This document shows, piece after piece, positions 1 to 5,642 of a stretch of DNA of 9,606 nt. A program made the translations under genes and the position numbers. Numbering within the stretch: the stretch's first letter is position 1; every line of letters starts with the position of its first letter. Source of the stretch: JANXVV01 sp038230975 (GTDB taxonomy: Bacteria; Planctomycetota; Phycisphaerae; Tepidisphaerales; Tepidisphaeraceae); NCBI GenBank assembly GCA_038230975.1, contig JBBRMF010000199.1, positions 1 through 9,606 on the forward strand, read 5' to 3'. The notes beneath the pieces are model-generated. The model ran no database searches. It was not told the DNA's origin and worked only from the letters and a program-made list of their open reading frames with translations.

Positions 1-1023
1 CAGGGGCGGGAAGATCGGCAGCATATAGAAGGGCAGCTTGGTGGGCATGAATTCCTGGAAGATCCACACGCCCAAAATAATCGCCAGGCAATAGCGAACG
101 ATGGGCTGGCGGCGATTGCGAAAGGCGATCGTCAGCGTCGTCGGCAGGAGCAAGCACCAGGGGAAGAATAAGCCTAAGATCGTTGCCAAATAGAAACCGG
201 GTGGCGCGGTGTGCTTTTCATCGGTGTTCAGCATGTGGCGTTTGGCGGCACCGTAGAGGCGGGGGAGAAACGTGGGTTCTTTTTTGGAGACGAGGTAGAG
301 CCAGGGGCCGTTGATGGCGGCGAGGATGGCTAATCCGACGAGCGGCTGAAGGGACAGCCACCATTTGAAGTTCCATTGGCCGTCGATCCAACGGTCTAAA
401 ATCAGCAGCGCGATGAGTGTGCCACCGAGCGTGGCGAGCACGATCGGGCCTTTGGTGAGTCCGCCGAAACCGATCGCGGTCCATAGCAAAATGGGTACCC
501 ATGCCTTGCGATTCCCGCGATAGATGGCGAACCCGCAAAGCTGCGCGGTTGTGGTCATCAGCAACAGGGTTGCATCGGTGAGGCACATCTTTGCGGACAT
601 GATGGTGAGCCCGCTGGTGGCCATGATGAAGACGGCCCACGCGGCTCGAACCGGATCGATCGCGCGGTAAAACGCCGTCGCTAGAAGCAACAACACTGCG
701 GTCATCGCAACAGCAGATGGGAATCGCGCGGCAAATGCATTTTCGCCGAAAACTTTCATCGCCCCGGCCTGTAACCAATAGATCAGCGGTGGTTTTTCGG
801 TACGCAGATCATTCAGAAAGTGAGGGACGACGAACCCCGGTGCATGACCCCCGGGCCCGGCAAAACCTTTGAGCATTTGCCTTGTGCATTGGGCGTAGCG
901 AGGTTCGTCGCGATCCCATAAACTCACGCGGCCATTGCCGAGCAGATATAGCCCGGCGGCGGCGACAATGGTAAGAGCCAAGAGCATCTTCGGTGTCAGG
1001 TGCGTGGAGGCGGATTTGAACAT
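1..1023 (-). CDS. ArnT/PMT-type (GT39) membrane glycosyltransferase, C-terminus beyond the window
   Basis: Reading the minus strand from an ATG at 1021-1023 gives an uninterrupted 341-codon frame to the left edge, so the gene continues outside the window. The family transfers a sugar from a polyprenyl-phosphate carrier onto lipid or protein on the outer face of the inner membrane. Visible motifs: a first membrane helix (about residues 12-29); WDRDEPRYAQ at 36-45, matching the acidic DE(A/P)RYA motif of ArnT/PMT proteins that sits in the catalytic first periplasmic loop; EKPPLIYWL at 76-84, a second hallmark; several further hydrophobic helices; and, near the edge, a TKLPFYMLPIFPPL segment matching the K-LP-Y-LP-P motif of the family. 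It diverges from the PAP2 phosphatase gene, which could recycle the same class of lipid carrier (inference). The acceptor and sugar cannot be read from sequence. A TTGTCA-like -35 can be read on the minus strand (plus-strand 1053-1058), but the paired -10 is weak and would leave almost no leader. Confidence 0.9.
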   Translation of the reverse strand, partial: MFKSASTHLTPKMLLALTIVAAAGLYLLGNGRVSLWDRDEPRYAQCTRQMLKGFAGPGGHAPGFVVPHFLNDLRTEKPPLIYWLQAGAMKVFGENAFAARFPSAVAMTAVLLLLATAFYRAIDPVRAAWAVFIMATSGLTIMSAKMCLTDATLLLMTTTAQLCGFAIYRGNRKAWVPILLWTAIGFGGLTKGPIVLATLGGTLIALLILDRWIDGQWNFKWWLSLQPLVGLAILAAINGPWLYLVSKKEPTFLPRLYGAAKRHMLNTDEKHTAPPGFYLATILGLFFPWCLLLPTTLTIAFRNRRQPIVRYCLAIILGVWIFQEFMPTKLPFYMLPIFPPL

Positions 1024-1068
1024 CGGCTATACAGTATGGGTTCGATGGGCCGTGACAAGGGTTCGCTG

Positions 1069-1107
1069 GTCCCCTTCCCCCCTTGGTACTCCAACGGGGG
1101 AGGGGAC
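1069..1107. repeat. Palindromic hairpin between divergent genes
   Basis: The left arm 1069-1086 and right arm 1091-1107 are near-perfect reverse complements (one extra T and one mismatch) around a 4-nt TACT loop. The arms are C-rich and G-rich respectively, built on CCCCT/CCCCC and TTGG. The hairpin ends 14 nt before the ATG of the PAP2 gene. It lacks a following T-run for either strand, so it is unlikely to be an ordinary intrinsic terminator; a dispersed intergenic repeat is the better guess. Confidence 0.7.
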
Positions 1108-1121
1108 GGAAAAAAGCATTC

Positions 1122-1688
1122 ATGAACTATAGCGTCTTGATCTCACTCTCTGTCGCCGCTGCCGTGCTGATGCTGATCGAATCGATGGGCGCACCTCTCA
1201 CGTTGTCACTTCATTTTAAAGGGGATGTCAAACGAGAGACGCGATGGCTGGCGCAATACGGGCAGGCCGTTTGCACTGTGGTTGCAGCGTTGTTGGTATG
1301 GCGACTGGATCGCGAACCGGCACATCAGAAAGCCGTGTGGGCCATCGCGGCGGCATCCGTTGCAGCTTCGGTGGTCGCGTTTTTAGTGAAACGATTATTG
1401 GGGCGGGTTCGACCTGGTCGCGAAGGGGCCGGAAAATTCATGGGGCCCACGATTACCCACGCAAACTGGCGGGAAAGTTTTCCTTCGAGCCATAGTGCGT
1501 CGGCGGTGGCGCTCAGTGTGGTGTTGGCCAATTTATACCCAACCGGTTGCGAAGTTTTCTGGTCTCTGGCGATTATCTGTGCCGTCCTTCGCTATATCAT
1601 GGATGCCCATTGGCCAAGCGATGTGCTGGGGGGAATCGCGATAGGATATGCGGCGGCGCATTTGACGATGCCGTATTTCTTGCGGTGA
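1122..1688 (+). CDS. PAP2-superfamily membrane phosphatase
   Basis: A 188-residue integral membrane protein expected to remove phosphate from a lipid phosphate or pyrophosphate such as phosphatidic acid or undecaprenyl pyrophosphate. All three catalytic motifs of the PAP2 superfamily are present: KRLLGRVRP at 90-98 (K-x6-RP), PSSHS at 121-125 with H124, and R157-x5-H163-x3-D167 (RYIMDAHWPSD). Hydrophobic helices flank them (about 4-22, 47-60, 70-90, 126-139, 144-158, 169-182). A frame-open TTG lies upstream at 1083, but the stretch from there to the ATG at 1122 is part of a hairpin repeat, so ATG 1122 is preferred. The ribosome binding site is weak: a GGA about 12 nt upstream. The partner gene is the divergent ArnT-like transferase. 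The substrate cannot be assigned; BacA-independent undecaprenyl-pyrophosphate phosphatase is one option. Confidence 0.9.
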   Translation: MNYSVLISLSVAAAVLMLIESMGAPLTLSLHFKGDVKRETRWLAQYGQAVCTVVAALLVWRLDREPAHQKAVWAIAAASVAASVVAFLVKRLLGRVRPGREGAGKFMGPTITHANWRESFPSSHSASAVALSVVLANLYPTGCEVFWSLAIICAVLRYIMDAHWPSDVLGGIAIGYAAAHLTMPYFLR

Positions 1689-1708
1689 TCCGACGACGTG
1701 AAAATTTA

Positions 1709-1738
1709 GCCACGGAGAACACAGAGGGCACAGAGAGA
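1709..1738. repeat. ACAGAG-type low-complexity intergenic repeat
   Basis: The spacer after the PAP2 gene contains CCACGGAGAACACAGAGGGC followed by ACAGAGAGA, a purine-rich run built from the ACAGAG/ACGGAG unit. From general knowledge, similar CCACAGAGACACAGAG stretches are scattered in intergenic regions of many environmental bacteria, including planctomycetes. It ends shortly before the ribosome binding site of the next gene. Its function is unknown. Confidence 0.6.
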
Positions 1739-1761
1739 ATTCTGGAAGAGTTTGGATTTCG

Positions 1762-2400
1762 ATGTCGTACGACTTTTTCACCCTCGCGAATCAACTCGGT
1801 GACATCATTGCACGGAAGGAAGCCGATCTGCGGATAGAGCAGGCGGTTTACGGGATGGATGTGCAGGATGAAAAGCAATTGCAAAATGTGCTGGCGGCTG
1901 GATTGATGGAATATCATGAGGTGGCGCGTGAAGTCCACTATCCTTCATCCGTGGGCAAGAAACTGACCCATCGGCAACGATGCGATCTGGTGCTGACCGC
2001 CAAAGGGAGGCCGCTCAAATTGGATAGCGCACTGCCCACGCTCTTCGATCCACCGAACTTGAGTTTGCCCGAAGATGGGCTGTGGCTGGAATTGAAGGTG
2101 GCTTATCAGTTCCGCGAAGGGGGAGTCCGGCACGGTGGATACGGCAATCAATGGCGAGATGCCGTGGTGGAGGATCTCCGGAAAATGGAGACTGATCCGC
2201 TCATTCGCGAAGCGGGCCTGGCATTGGTCGTGTTTAATGAAAGCGAGCAGGTACTGGCGAAGGATCTGGAATCATTTGAGGACGTATTGATGCGGAAAGA
2301 AGTGTTGGCCGGGTTTCGACAGGCGCGTTCGGTGGCGATATTAGATCGGATCGGACATCGCGTTTGCACGGTCGCGTTGTGGCCGACGATTCAGAGATGA
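1762..2400 (+). CDS. Unrecognised 212-aa protein with a possible PD-(D/E)XK nuclease core
   Basis: I do not recognise the family. The gene is credible: ATG at 1762 with a GGAAGAG ribosome binding site at 1744-1750, and a tight junction to the Nudix gene (stop ends at 2400, next ATG at 2402). The protein is soluble, without a signal peptide or membrane helix. The arrangement resembles a restriction-endonuclease-like fold: a helix with acidic residues (E50, E53, E57), then a strand with RCDLVL (D75), a loop, then GLWLELKVAY with E110-L-K112, and a later helix containing DLRKM (138-142) followed by the strand LALVVF. Asp followed by E-x-K on the next strand is the active-site pattern of PD-(D/E)XK nucleases and related families. 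This is pattern-level inference; a non-catalytic member or chance match is possible. No restriction methyltransferase or toxin partner is visible nearby. Confidence 0.75.
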   Translation: MSYDFFTLANQLGDIIARKEADLRIEQAVYGMDVQDEKQLQNVLAAGLMEYHEVAREVHYPSSVGKKLTHRQRCDLVLTAKGRPLKLDSALPTLFDPPNLSLPEDGLWLELKVAYQFREGGVRHGGYGNQWRDAVVEDLRKMETDPLIREAGLALVVFNESEQVLAKDLESFEDVLMRKEVLAGFRQARSVAILDRIGHRVCTVALWPTIQR

Positions 2401-2401
2401 G

Positions 2402-2827
2402 ATGGTTGCTCAAGAACGATCTGCCGGTGTAATGGTGTTTCGCCTCGCGGGGCCCTCGCGGGATGAGGCGCGATTTCTTCTGTTGAATTACGGCAAATAC
2501 TGGGATTACGCCAAGGGCCATGTCGAGAAAGGCGAGGATGATCTCACGGCCGCCCGGCGGGAGCTGCAGGAAGAAACCGGGATCACCCAGGTGGAAATGA
2601 TCGACGGGTTTTCCAGGGAGATCGCCTATTTTTTCCGCTCGAAACGCGGGCTCGTGCGAAAAAGCGTGATCTTTTTTCTGGGGCGAGTGGCGTCGGCGGA
2701 TGTTCAACTTAGCGATGAGCATGTCGGTTACGAATGGCTTCCGTTTGATGCCGCCATGCAGCGGGTGGGGTATGCGAGCGCAAAGGAAGTTTTGAAAGCG
2801 GCGAAGGATTTTTTGGATACACTTTGA
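2402..2827 (+). CDS. Nudix hydrolase, Ap4A hydrolase (NUDT2)-like
   Basis: A 141-residue cytosolic hydrolase. The Nudix box G-x5-E-x7-RE-x2-EE-x-GI is complete at residues 39-61 (G39, E45, R53, E54, E57, E58, G60, I61), so the metal-binding catalytic helix is intact. The region around it (SAGVMVFR at 7-14; FLLLNYGKYWDYAKGHVEKG at 25-44) most resembles the asymmetric bis(5'-nucleosyl)-tetraphosphatase group, which cleaves Ap4A to AMP and ATP; the true substrate could be another nucleoside diphosphate derivative. The start ATG is one base after the preceding stop (TGAGATG), so it is almost certainly translated from the same message as the nuclease-like gene, probably by termination-reinitiation. 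No separate promoter is visible. Isopentenyl-diphosphate isomerase was considered because of the carotenoid gene next door, but the sequence does not resemble that Nudix branch. Confidence 0.92.
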   Translation: MVAQERSAGVMVFRLAGPSRDEARFLLLNYGKYWDYAKGHVEKGEDDLTAARRELQEETGITQVEMIDGFSREIAYFFRSKRGLVRKSVIFFLGRVASADVQLSDEHVGYEWLPFDAAMQRVGYASAKEVLKAAKDFLDTL

Positions 2828-2866
2828 CGTTGAATGTTTAGCCCTTGGTTATTGATTCGGAAAACG

Positions 2867-2914
2867 CGGGCGAGACGCCCACGCCACCGTGGAATTCCGT
2901 CCGCAAAAGCGGAC
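2867..2914. repeat. Decayed palindromic-repeat half plus small hairpin before the desaturase gene
   Basis: Two repeat-like pieces fill the spacer after the Nudix gene. Positions 2867-2888 match the right arm of the palindrome at 5606-5631 at 21 of 22 bases (core CGGGCGAGACGCCC), but no matching left arm is present here. Positions 2899-2914 form a perfect hairpin, GTCCGC-AAAA-GCGGAC. Together they lie in the potential N-terminal extension of the desaturase frame, which supports a downstream start for that gene. Confidence 0.7.
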
Positions 2915-2929
2915 CCTACAAATGTGAAT

Positions 2930-4498
2930 ATGGCAAATACAACGGATGGGAAGAAAGCGATTGTGATCGGCGCGGGTCTGGGGGGCATCGCGGCGGCGTT
3001 GCGATTGCGGCGGCGGGGGTATGATGTGACGCTGCTGGAAAAGCAGGATCAACTCGGTGGCCGCGCGGGGGTGTATCATCGGAATGGGTATACGTTTGAT
3101 GCGGGGCCGACGGTCGTGACGGCTCCGTTTCTGTTCGATGAGTTGTTCGAACTCTTCGGGAAAAAGCGGGAGGATTACGTCAAGTTTGTGCCATTGTATC
3201 CGTGGTATCGCATCGTTTTTGCGGATGGCACTCACTTCGATTACGGCGGCACGCTCGAACAAACGTTGGCCGAGATACGCAAGATTGAACCGGCCGATTG
3301 CGACGGGTATCTCAAGCTATTGGCCCAGACGAAAAAGATTTTCGATGTCGGTTTCACGCAACTGGGGGATAAGCCGTTCCATACGTTTTGGTCGATGGCC
3401 CGCTGCGCGCCGCAACTGATGAAACTCGGTACATGGCGGACGGTCTGGCAGATGACCTGCAAATATATCAAGAGCGAAAAACTGCGGAGGGTGTTCAGCT
3501 TTCAGCCATTACTGGTCGGGGGAAATCCGTTTAACACGACGTCGATTTATTCACTCATTCAATACCTTGAGCGCGAGTGGGGCGTGCATTTTGCGATGGG
3601 CGGAACCGGGGCGATTGTGGCGGCGTTGGGGAAGTTGATGGAGGAGGAGGGGATTGAAGTACAGCCGGGGGTAGAAGTACAAAACATCCAGATCAAAAGC
3701 GGGCCAACGGAGGCGCAACACAGGGCCATTTATAAGATGCTGAGTGCAGGTCGCGATGTTCCACGAAGATGGCGTAATCGTAACGTCCATGTAGATGGAA
3801 TCCGAATGACTGGCAGAGGCGATATCAATGCCGACTTAATTGTTTGCAATGCTGACGCCCCGGCAGTTTACGAGAATCTTATTTCGGCTGAATTCCGCCC
3901 CAAATGGACCGATACCCGTCTATCCAAACTCAAATACTCCATGGGCCTCTTCGTCCTCTACTTCGGCACGACGCGCCAATATCCCAACGTCGCCCATCAC
4001 ACGATCATCCTTGGCGAACGTTATGCCGAGCTGCTTCGCGAGATGTTCGATCTGAAAAAACTGGCGATGAATGATCTGAGTCTCTATCTGCATCGCCCGA
4101 CGGCTACCGATCCTTCGATGGCTCCCGCGGGTTGCGATAGTTTTTACGTGCTTTGCCCGGTGCCGAATCTGCAGGGGGATGTGGATTGGGAAACGATGGG
4201 GCCGAAGTATCGCGATATTGTTGTGAATGAGTTGGACCGGACGGTTTTGCCGGGGTTGCGGGAGTGCATTACGGAAGATTTTTATGTGACGCCGATCCAC
4301 TTTCGGGACAATTTGAACACGCTGCACGGCACGGGTTTTTCGATTCAACCGACATTTGGGCAGTCGGCGTATTTTCGGTTTCATAATAAGAGTGAGGATA
4401 TTGAAGGGCTGTATTTTGTCGGAGCCGGTACGCATCCTGGGGCGGGGATGCCGGGGGTGTTGTGTTCGGCGAAGGTGTTGGAACATTTGCTGCCTTGA
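2930..4498 (+). CDS. CrtI-family carotenoid (phytoene/diapophytoene) desaturase
   Basis: A 522-residue FAD-dependent desaturase or related carotenoid oxidoreductase. The N-terminal dinucleotide-binding motif is IVIGAGLGG (11-19), followed by the acidic end of the second strand (LLEKQDQLGGRAGVY, 35-49) and the family signature GYTFDAGPTVVT (53-64). The C-terminus carries the FAD-binding signature GLYFVGAGTHPGAGMPGVL (493-511). Length is normal for CrtI proteins (about 490-520). The frame is open upstream to an ATG at 2834, but those 32 codons translate repeat sequence and the Rossmann motif begins 10 residues after the ATG at 2930, so 2930 is chosen; no clear Shine-Dalgarno precedes it. Residues about 256-287 look like an insertion relative to usual CrtI proteins, and codon use changes around 256-375. 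No crtB, squalene synthase-like or other carotenoid gene is in view, so C30 versus C40 substrate is undecided. Membrane-associated by family. Confidence 0.92.
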   Translation: MANTTDGKKAIVIGAGLGGIAAALRLRRRGYDVTLLEKQDQLGGRAGVYHRNGYTFDAGPTVVTAPFLFDELFELFGKKREDYVKFVPLYPWYRIVFADGTHFDYGGTLEQTLAEIRKIEPADCDGYLKLLAQTKKIFDVGFTQLGDKPFHTFWSMARCAPQLMKLGTWRTVWQMTCKYIKSEKLRRVFSFQPLLVGGNPFNTTSIYSLIQYLEREWGVHFAMGGTGAIVAALGKLMEEEGIEVQPGVEVQNIQIKSGPTEAQHRAIYKMLSAGRDVPRRWRNRNVHVDGIRMTGRGDINADLIVCNADAPAVYENLISAEFRPKWTDTRLSKLKYSMGLFVLYFGTTRQYPNVAHHTIILGERYAELLREMFDLKKLAMNDLSLYLHRPTATDPSMAPAGCDSFYVLCPVPNLQGDVDWETMGPKYRDIVVNELDRTVLPGLRECITEDFYVTPIHFRDNLNTLHGTGFSIQPTFGQSAYFRFHNKSEDIEGLYFVGAGTHPGAGMPGVLCSAKVLEHLLP

Positions 4499-4530
4499 GT
4501 CGCGAATATGATTCTGAAGATGAATACTAC

Positions 4531-4607
4531 TTTTAGCGGTCGTGCCGAACGCACACTTTCCTCATCTCGTCGCAAAAAAGCGTGTGCCTTCGGCACGACC
4601 GCTAAAA
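4531..4607. repeat. 26-25-26 palindromic element
   Basis: The left arm 4531-4556 (starting TTTTAGCGGTCGTGCCGAAC) and right arm 4582-4607 are reverse complements with a single mismatch in 26 positions, separated by a 25-nt loop that contains AAAAAAG next to the right arm. The transcript would form a very stable hairpin 33 nt after the desaturase stop codon. The right arm ends in A residues and not a U-run, so a classical intrinsic terminator is not indicated on the plus strand; on the minus strand the arm is likewise followed by little T. It could still block readthrough or protect mRNA ends. It shares its layout, not its arm sequence, with the element at 5556-5631. Confidence 0.8.
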
Positions 4608-4670
4608 ATCGATAGAATTCGAAGGTCGATCCAAGGGCTTTCAATCTGATCGTTAATCGCGATAATCGGG

Positions 4671-4717
4671 GGTTCGATCAGCGCATCGACCGGGCGAGCC
4701 GTCACACGGCCGGGCGA
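4671..4717 (+). promoter_or_regulatory. Two small hairpins and an 8-bp direct repeat in the leader of the zinc-ribbon gene
   Basis: 4671-4691 can fold as GGT-CGAT paired with ATCG-ACC with one bulged T. 4698-4710 is a perfect GCCGT-CAC-ACGGC hairpin. CCGGGCGA occurs at 4690-4697 and again at 4710-4717, bracketing the second hairpin. These lie 24-70 nt before the ATG at 4741. They may structure the 5' leader or form an operator; no known riboswitch is recognised, and chance folding in G+C-rich DNA is possible. Confidence 0.25.
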
Positions 4718-4740
4718 CGCGGGATTTGAGAGGAACTCTG

Positions 4741-5541
4741 ATGGGTCCGACGAACATCGCTCTGGTAAAACTGCTCCGAGCCGACGCCGCTCTTCGCGAC
4801 GCCACCGAACGTTACGATACTGCCAACAAAACCGTCAAACTTCAGGAACGCCGGCTGGCTGATCTGGATGAGAAGCACAAGGCCGCCCAGGCGAACCATA
4901 TGGAGTTTGCCGCCAAGGCGGGCAACTTTGAGTTGGATGTAAAAACGCGCGATGCCCGCATCGATAAGCTGCGCACGCAGCAGCAGAATGCGAGCAACAA
5001 CAAGGAATATCAGGTGTTTCTCACGGAGATCAACACCGAAAAGGTCGACAAGGGCAAGTCTGAAGATGAGCAGTTGAAGGCGATGGAGCAGGCCGAAAAA
5101 TACGCCGCTGAGGTCAAGGCGCTCCAGGGGCAGATCGAAGAAGAAACTGCCAAGCATCAAAAGACCAAGGAAGAACTGGGTGGACGGCTGGCGGACCTGC
5201 AGGTGGATATCGATCAGCTTCGCCCGCAACGAGAAGAGGCCGCTGCCGTGGTTTCGGCCAAGGCTCGGGAGATGTTCGAGCGGTTGGTTGAGCGGTATGA
5301 AGGGGAGGCGATGACTCCCATCAGCCGGCCTAAACCGCGCCGCGAGGAATATGTTTGCACGGCGTGCAACATGGATCTGGTGGTCGATCTTTACAATCGG
5401 CTTCATACGCGCGATGAGATGGTCTTCTGCCCAAGCTGCCGTCGGCTGTTGTACATTCCCGATGATTTGCCGCCGGAAATGGCTGTGAATCAGAAGAAGC
5501 CGCAGAAGGAAGCGAAAGTTACGGCGGAAGAGACGGCGTAG
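4741..5541 (+). CDS. Coiled-coil protein with C-terminal C4 zinc ribbon (COG1579 type)
   Basis: A 266-residue soluble protein. Residues about 10-185 are a long heptad-rich coiled coil, interrupted by NNKEYQVFLTEI (86-97), which matches the conserved NN(K/R)EYQ..L.EI turn of the COG1579 family (CT398-like). The C-terminus has a C4 zinc ribbon: C206-x2-C209 and C230-x2-C233, with the pairs 20 residues apart, followed by a short charged tail. Family members are predicted nucleic-acid or protein-binding adaptors; the Chlamydia CT398 protein has been linked to sigma-54 and secretion components, and no general role is established. ATG 4741 is preferred over an upstream TTG at 4726 because GAGAGGA (4728-4734) sits 6 nt before it as a good ribosome binding site. 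It precedes the RNase H-like gene on the same strand, an arrangement recalling Actinobacteria (zinc ribbon beside RNase H). Confidence 0.88.
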   Translation: MGPTNIALVKLLRADAALRDATERYDTANKTVKLQERRLADLDEKHKAAQANHMEFAAKAGNFELDVKTRDARIDKLRTQQQNASNNKEYQVFLTEINTEKVDKGKSEDEQLKAMEQAEKYAAEVKALQGQIEEETAKHQKTKEELGGRLADLQVDIDQLRPQREEAAAVVSAKAREMFERLVERYEGEAMTPISRPKPRREEYVCTACNMDLVVDLYNRLHTRDEMVFCPSCRRLLYIPDDLPPEMAVNQKKPQKEAKVTAEETA

Positions 5542-5555
5542 ACTTGAAATGAGCG

Positions 5556-5631
5556 GGGTGGCATGGGCGTCTCGCCCGTGCATTTATTTGGCCCCCCAAA
5601 AAAGAGCACGGGCGAGACGCCCATGCCACCC
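5556..5631. repeat. 26-24-26 perfect palindromic element
   Basis: The left arm 5556-5581 (GGGTGGCATGGGCGTCTCGC...) and right arm 5606-5631 are exact reverse complements over 26 bp, separated by a 24-nt loop that contains AAAAAAG close to the right arm. It fills the spacer between the zinc-ribbon and RNase H genes and ends 11 nt before the RNase H ATG. A 22-nt near copy of one arm occurs at 2867-2888. The perfect match argues for recent insertion or active maintenance as a mobile palindrome. From general knowledge, translations of this motif (HGRDAHAT) turn up in spurious planctomycete ORFs, which suggests many copies in such genomes. Confidence 0.88.
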
Positions 5632-5642
5632 ATTCCAATTAT

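Noticed and set aside
218..1123. Two minus-strand ORFs (218-778 and 809-1123) opposite to or overlapping the glycosyltransferase
   Set aside because: They are rich in Arg, His and Pro with no recognisable motif, and are shadows of the real glycosyltransferase frame on the same strand.
1709..1738. CRISPR-like repeat
   Set aside because: It is one low-complexity stretch with no regularly spaced repeats and no cas genes.
2402..2827. Nudix gene as isopentenyl-diphosphate isomerase supporting carotenoid synthesis
   Set aside because: The residues around the Nudix box match the Ap4A hydrolase type and not the isomerase branch.
2834..2929. Upstream ATG for the desaturase (32 extra residues)
   Set aside because: The extension is translated from repeat DNA and is not needed before the Rossmann motif.
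4531..4607. Intrinsic terminator for the desaturase gene
   Set aside because: The loop is long (25 nt) and no U-run follows the stem; a repeat element explains it better, although it may still affect transcript ends.
4669..4691. tRNA T-arm-like GGGGGTTCGATC
   Set aside because: No matching acceptor, D or anticodon arms can be laid out around it, and the 3' side of the T-stem does not pair.
4702..5583. 293-codon minus-strand ORF opposite the zinc-ribbon gene
   Set aside because: Its N-terminus is translated palindromic repeat, and the plus-strand frame has the coiled coil, the NNKEYQ motif, two CxxC pairs and a good ribosome binding site.
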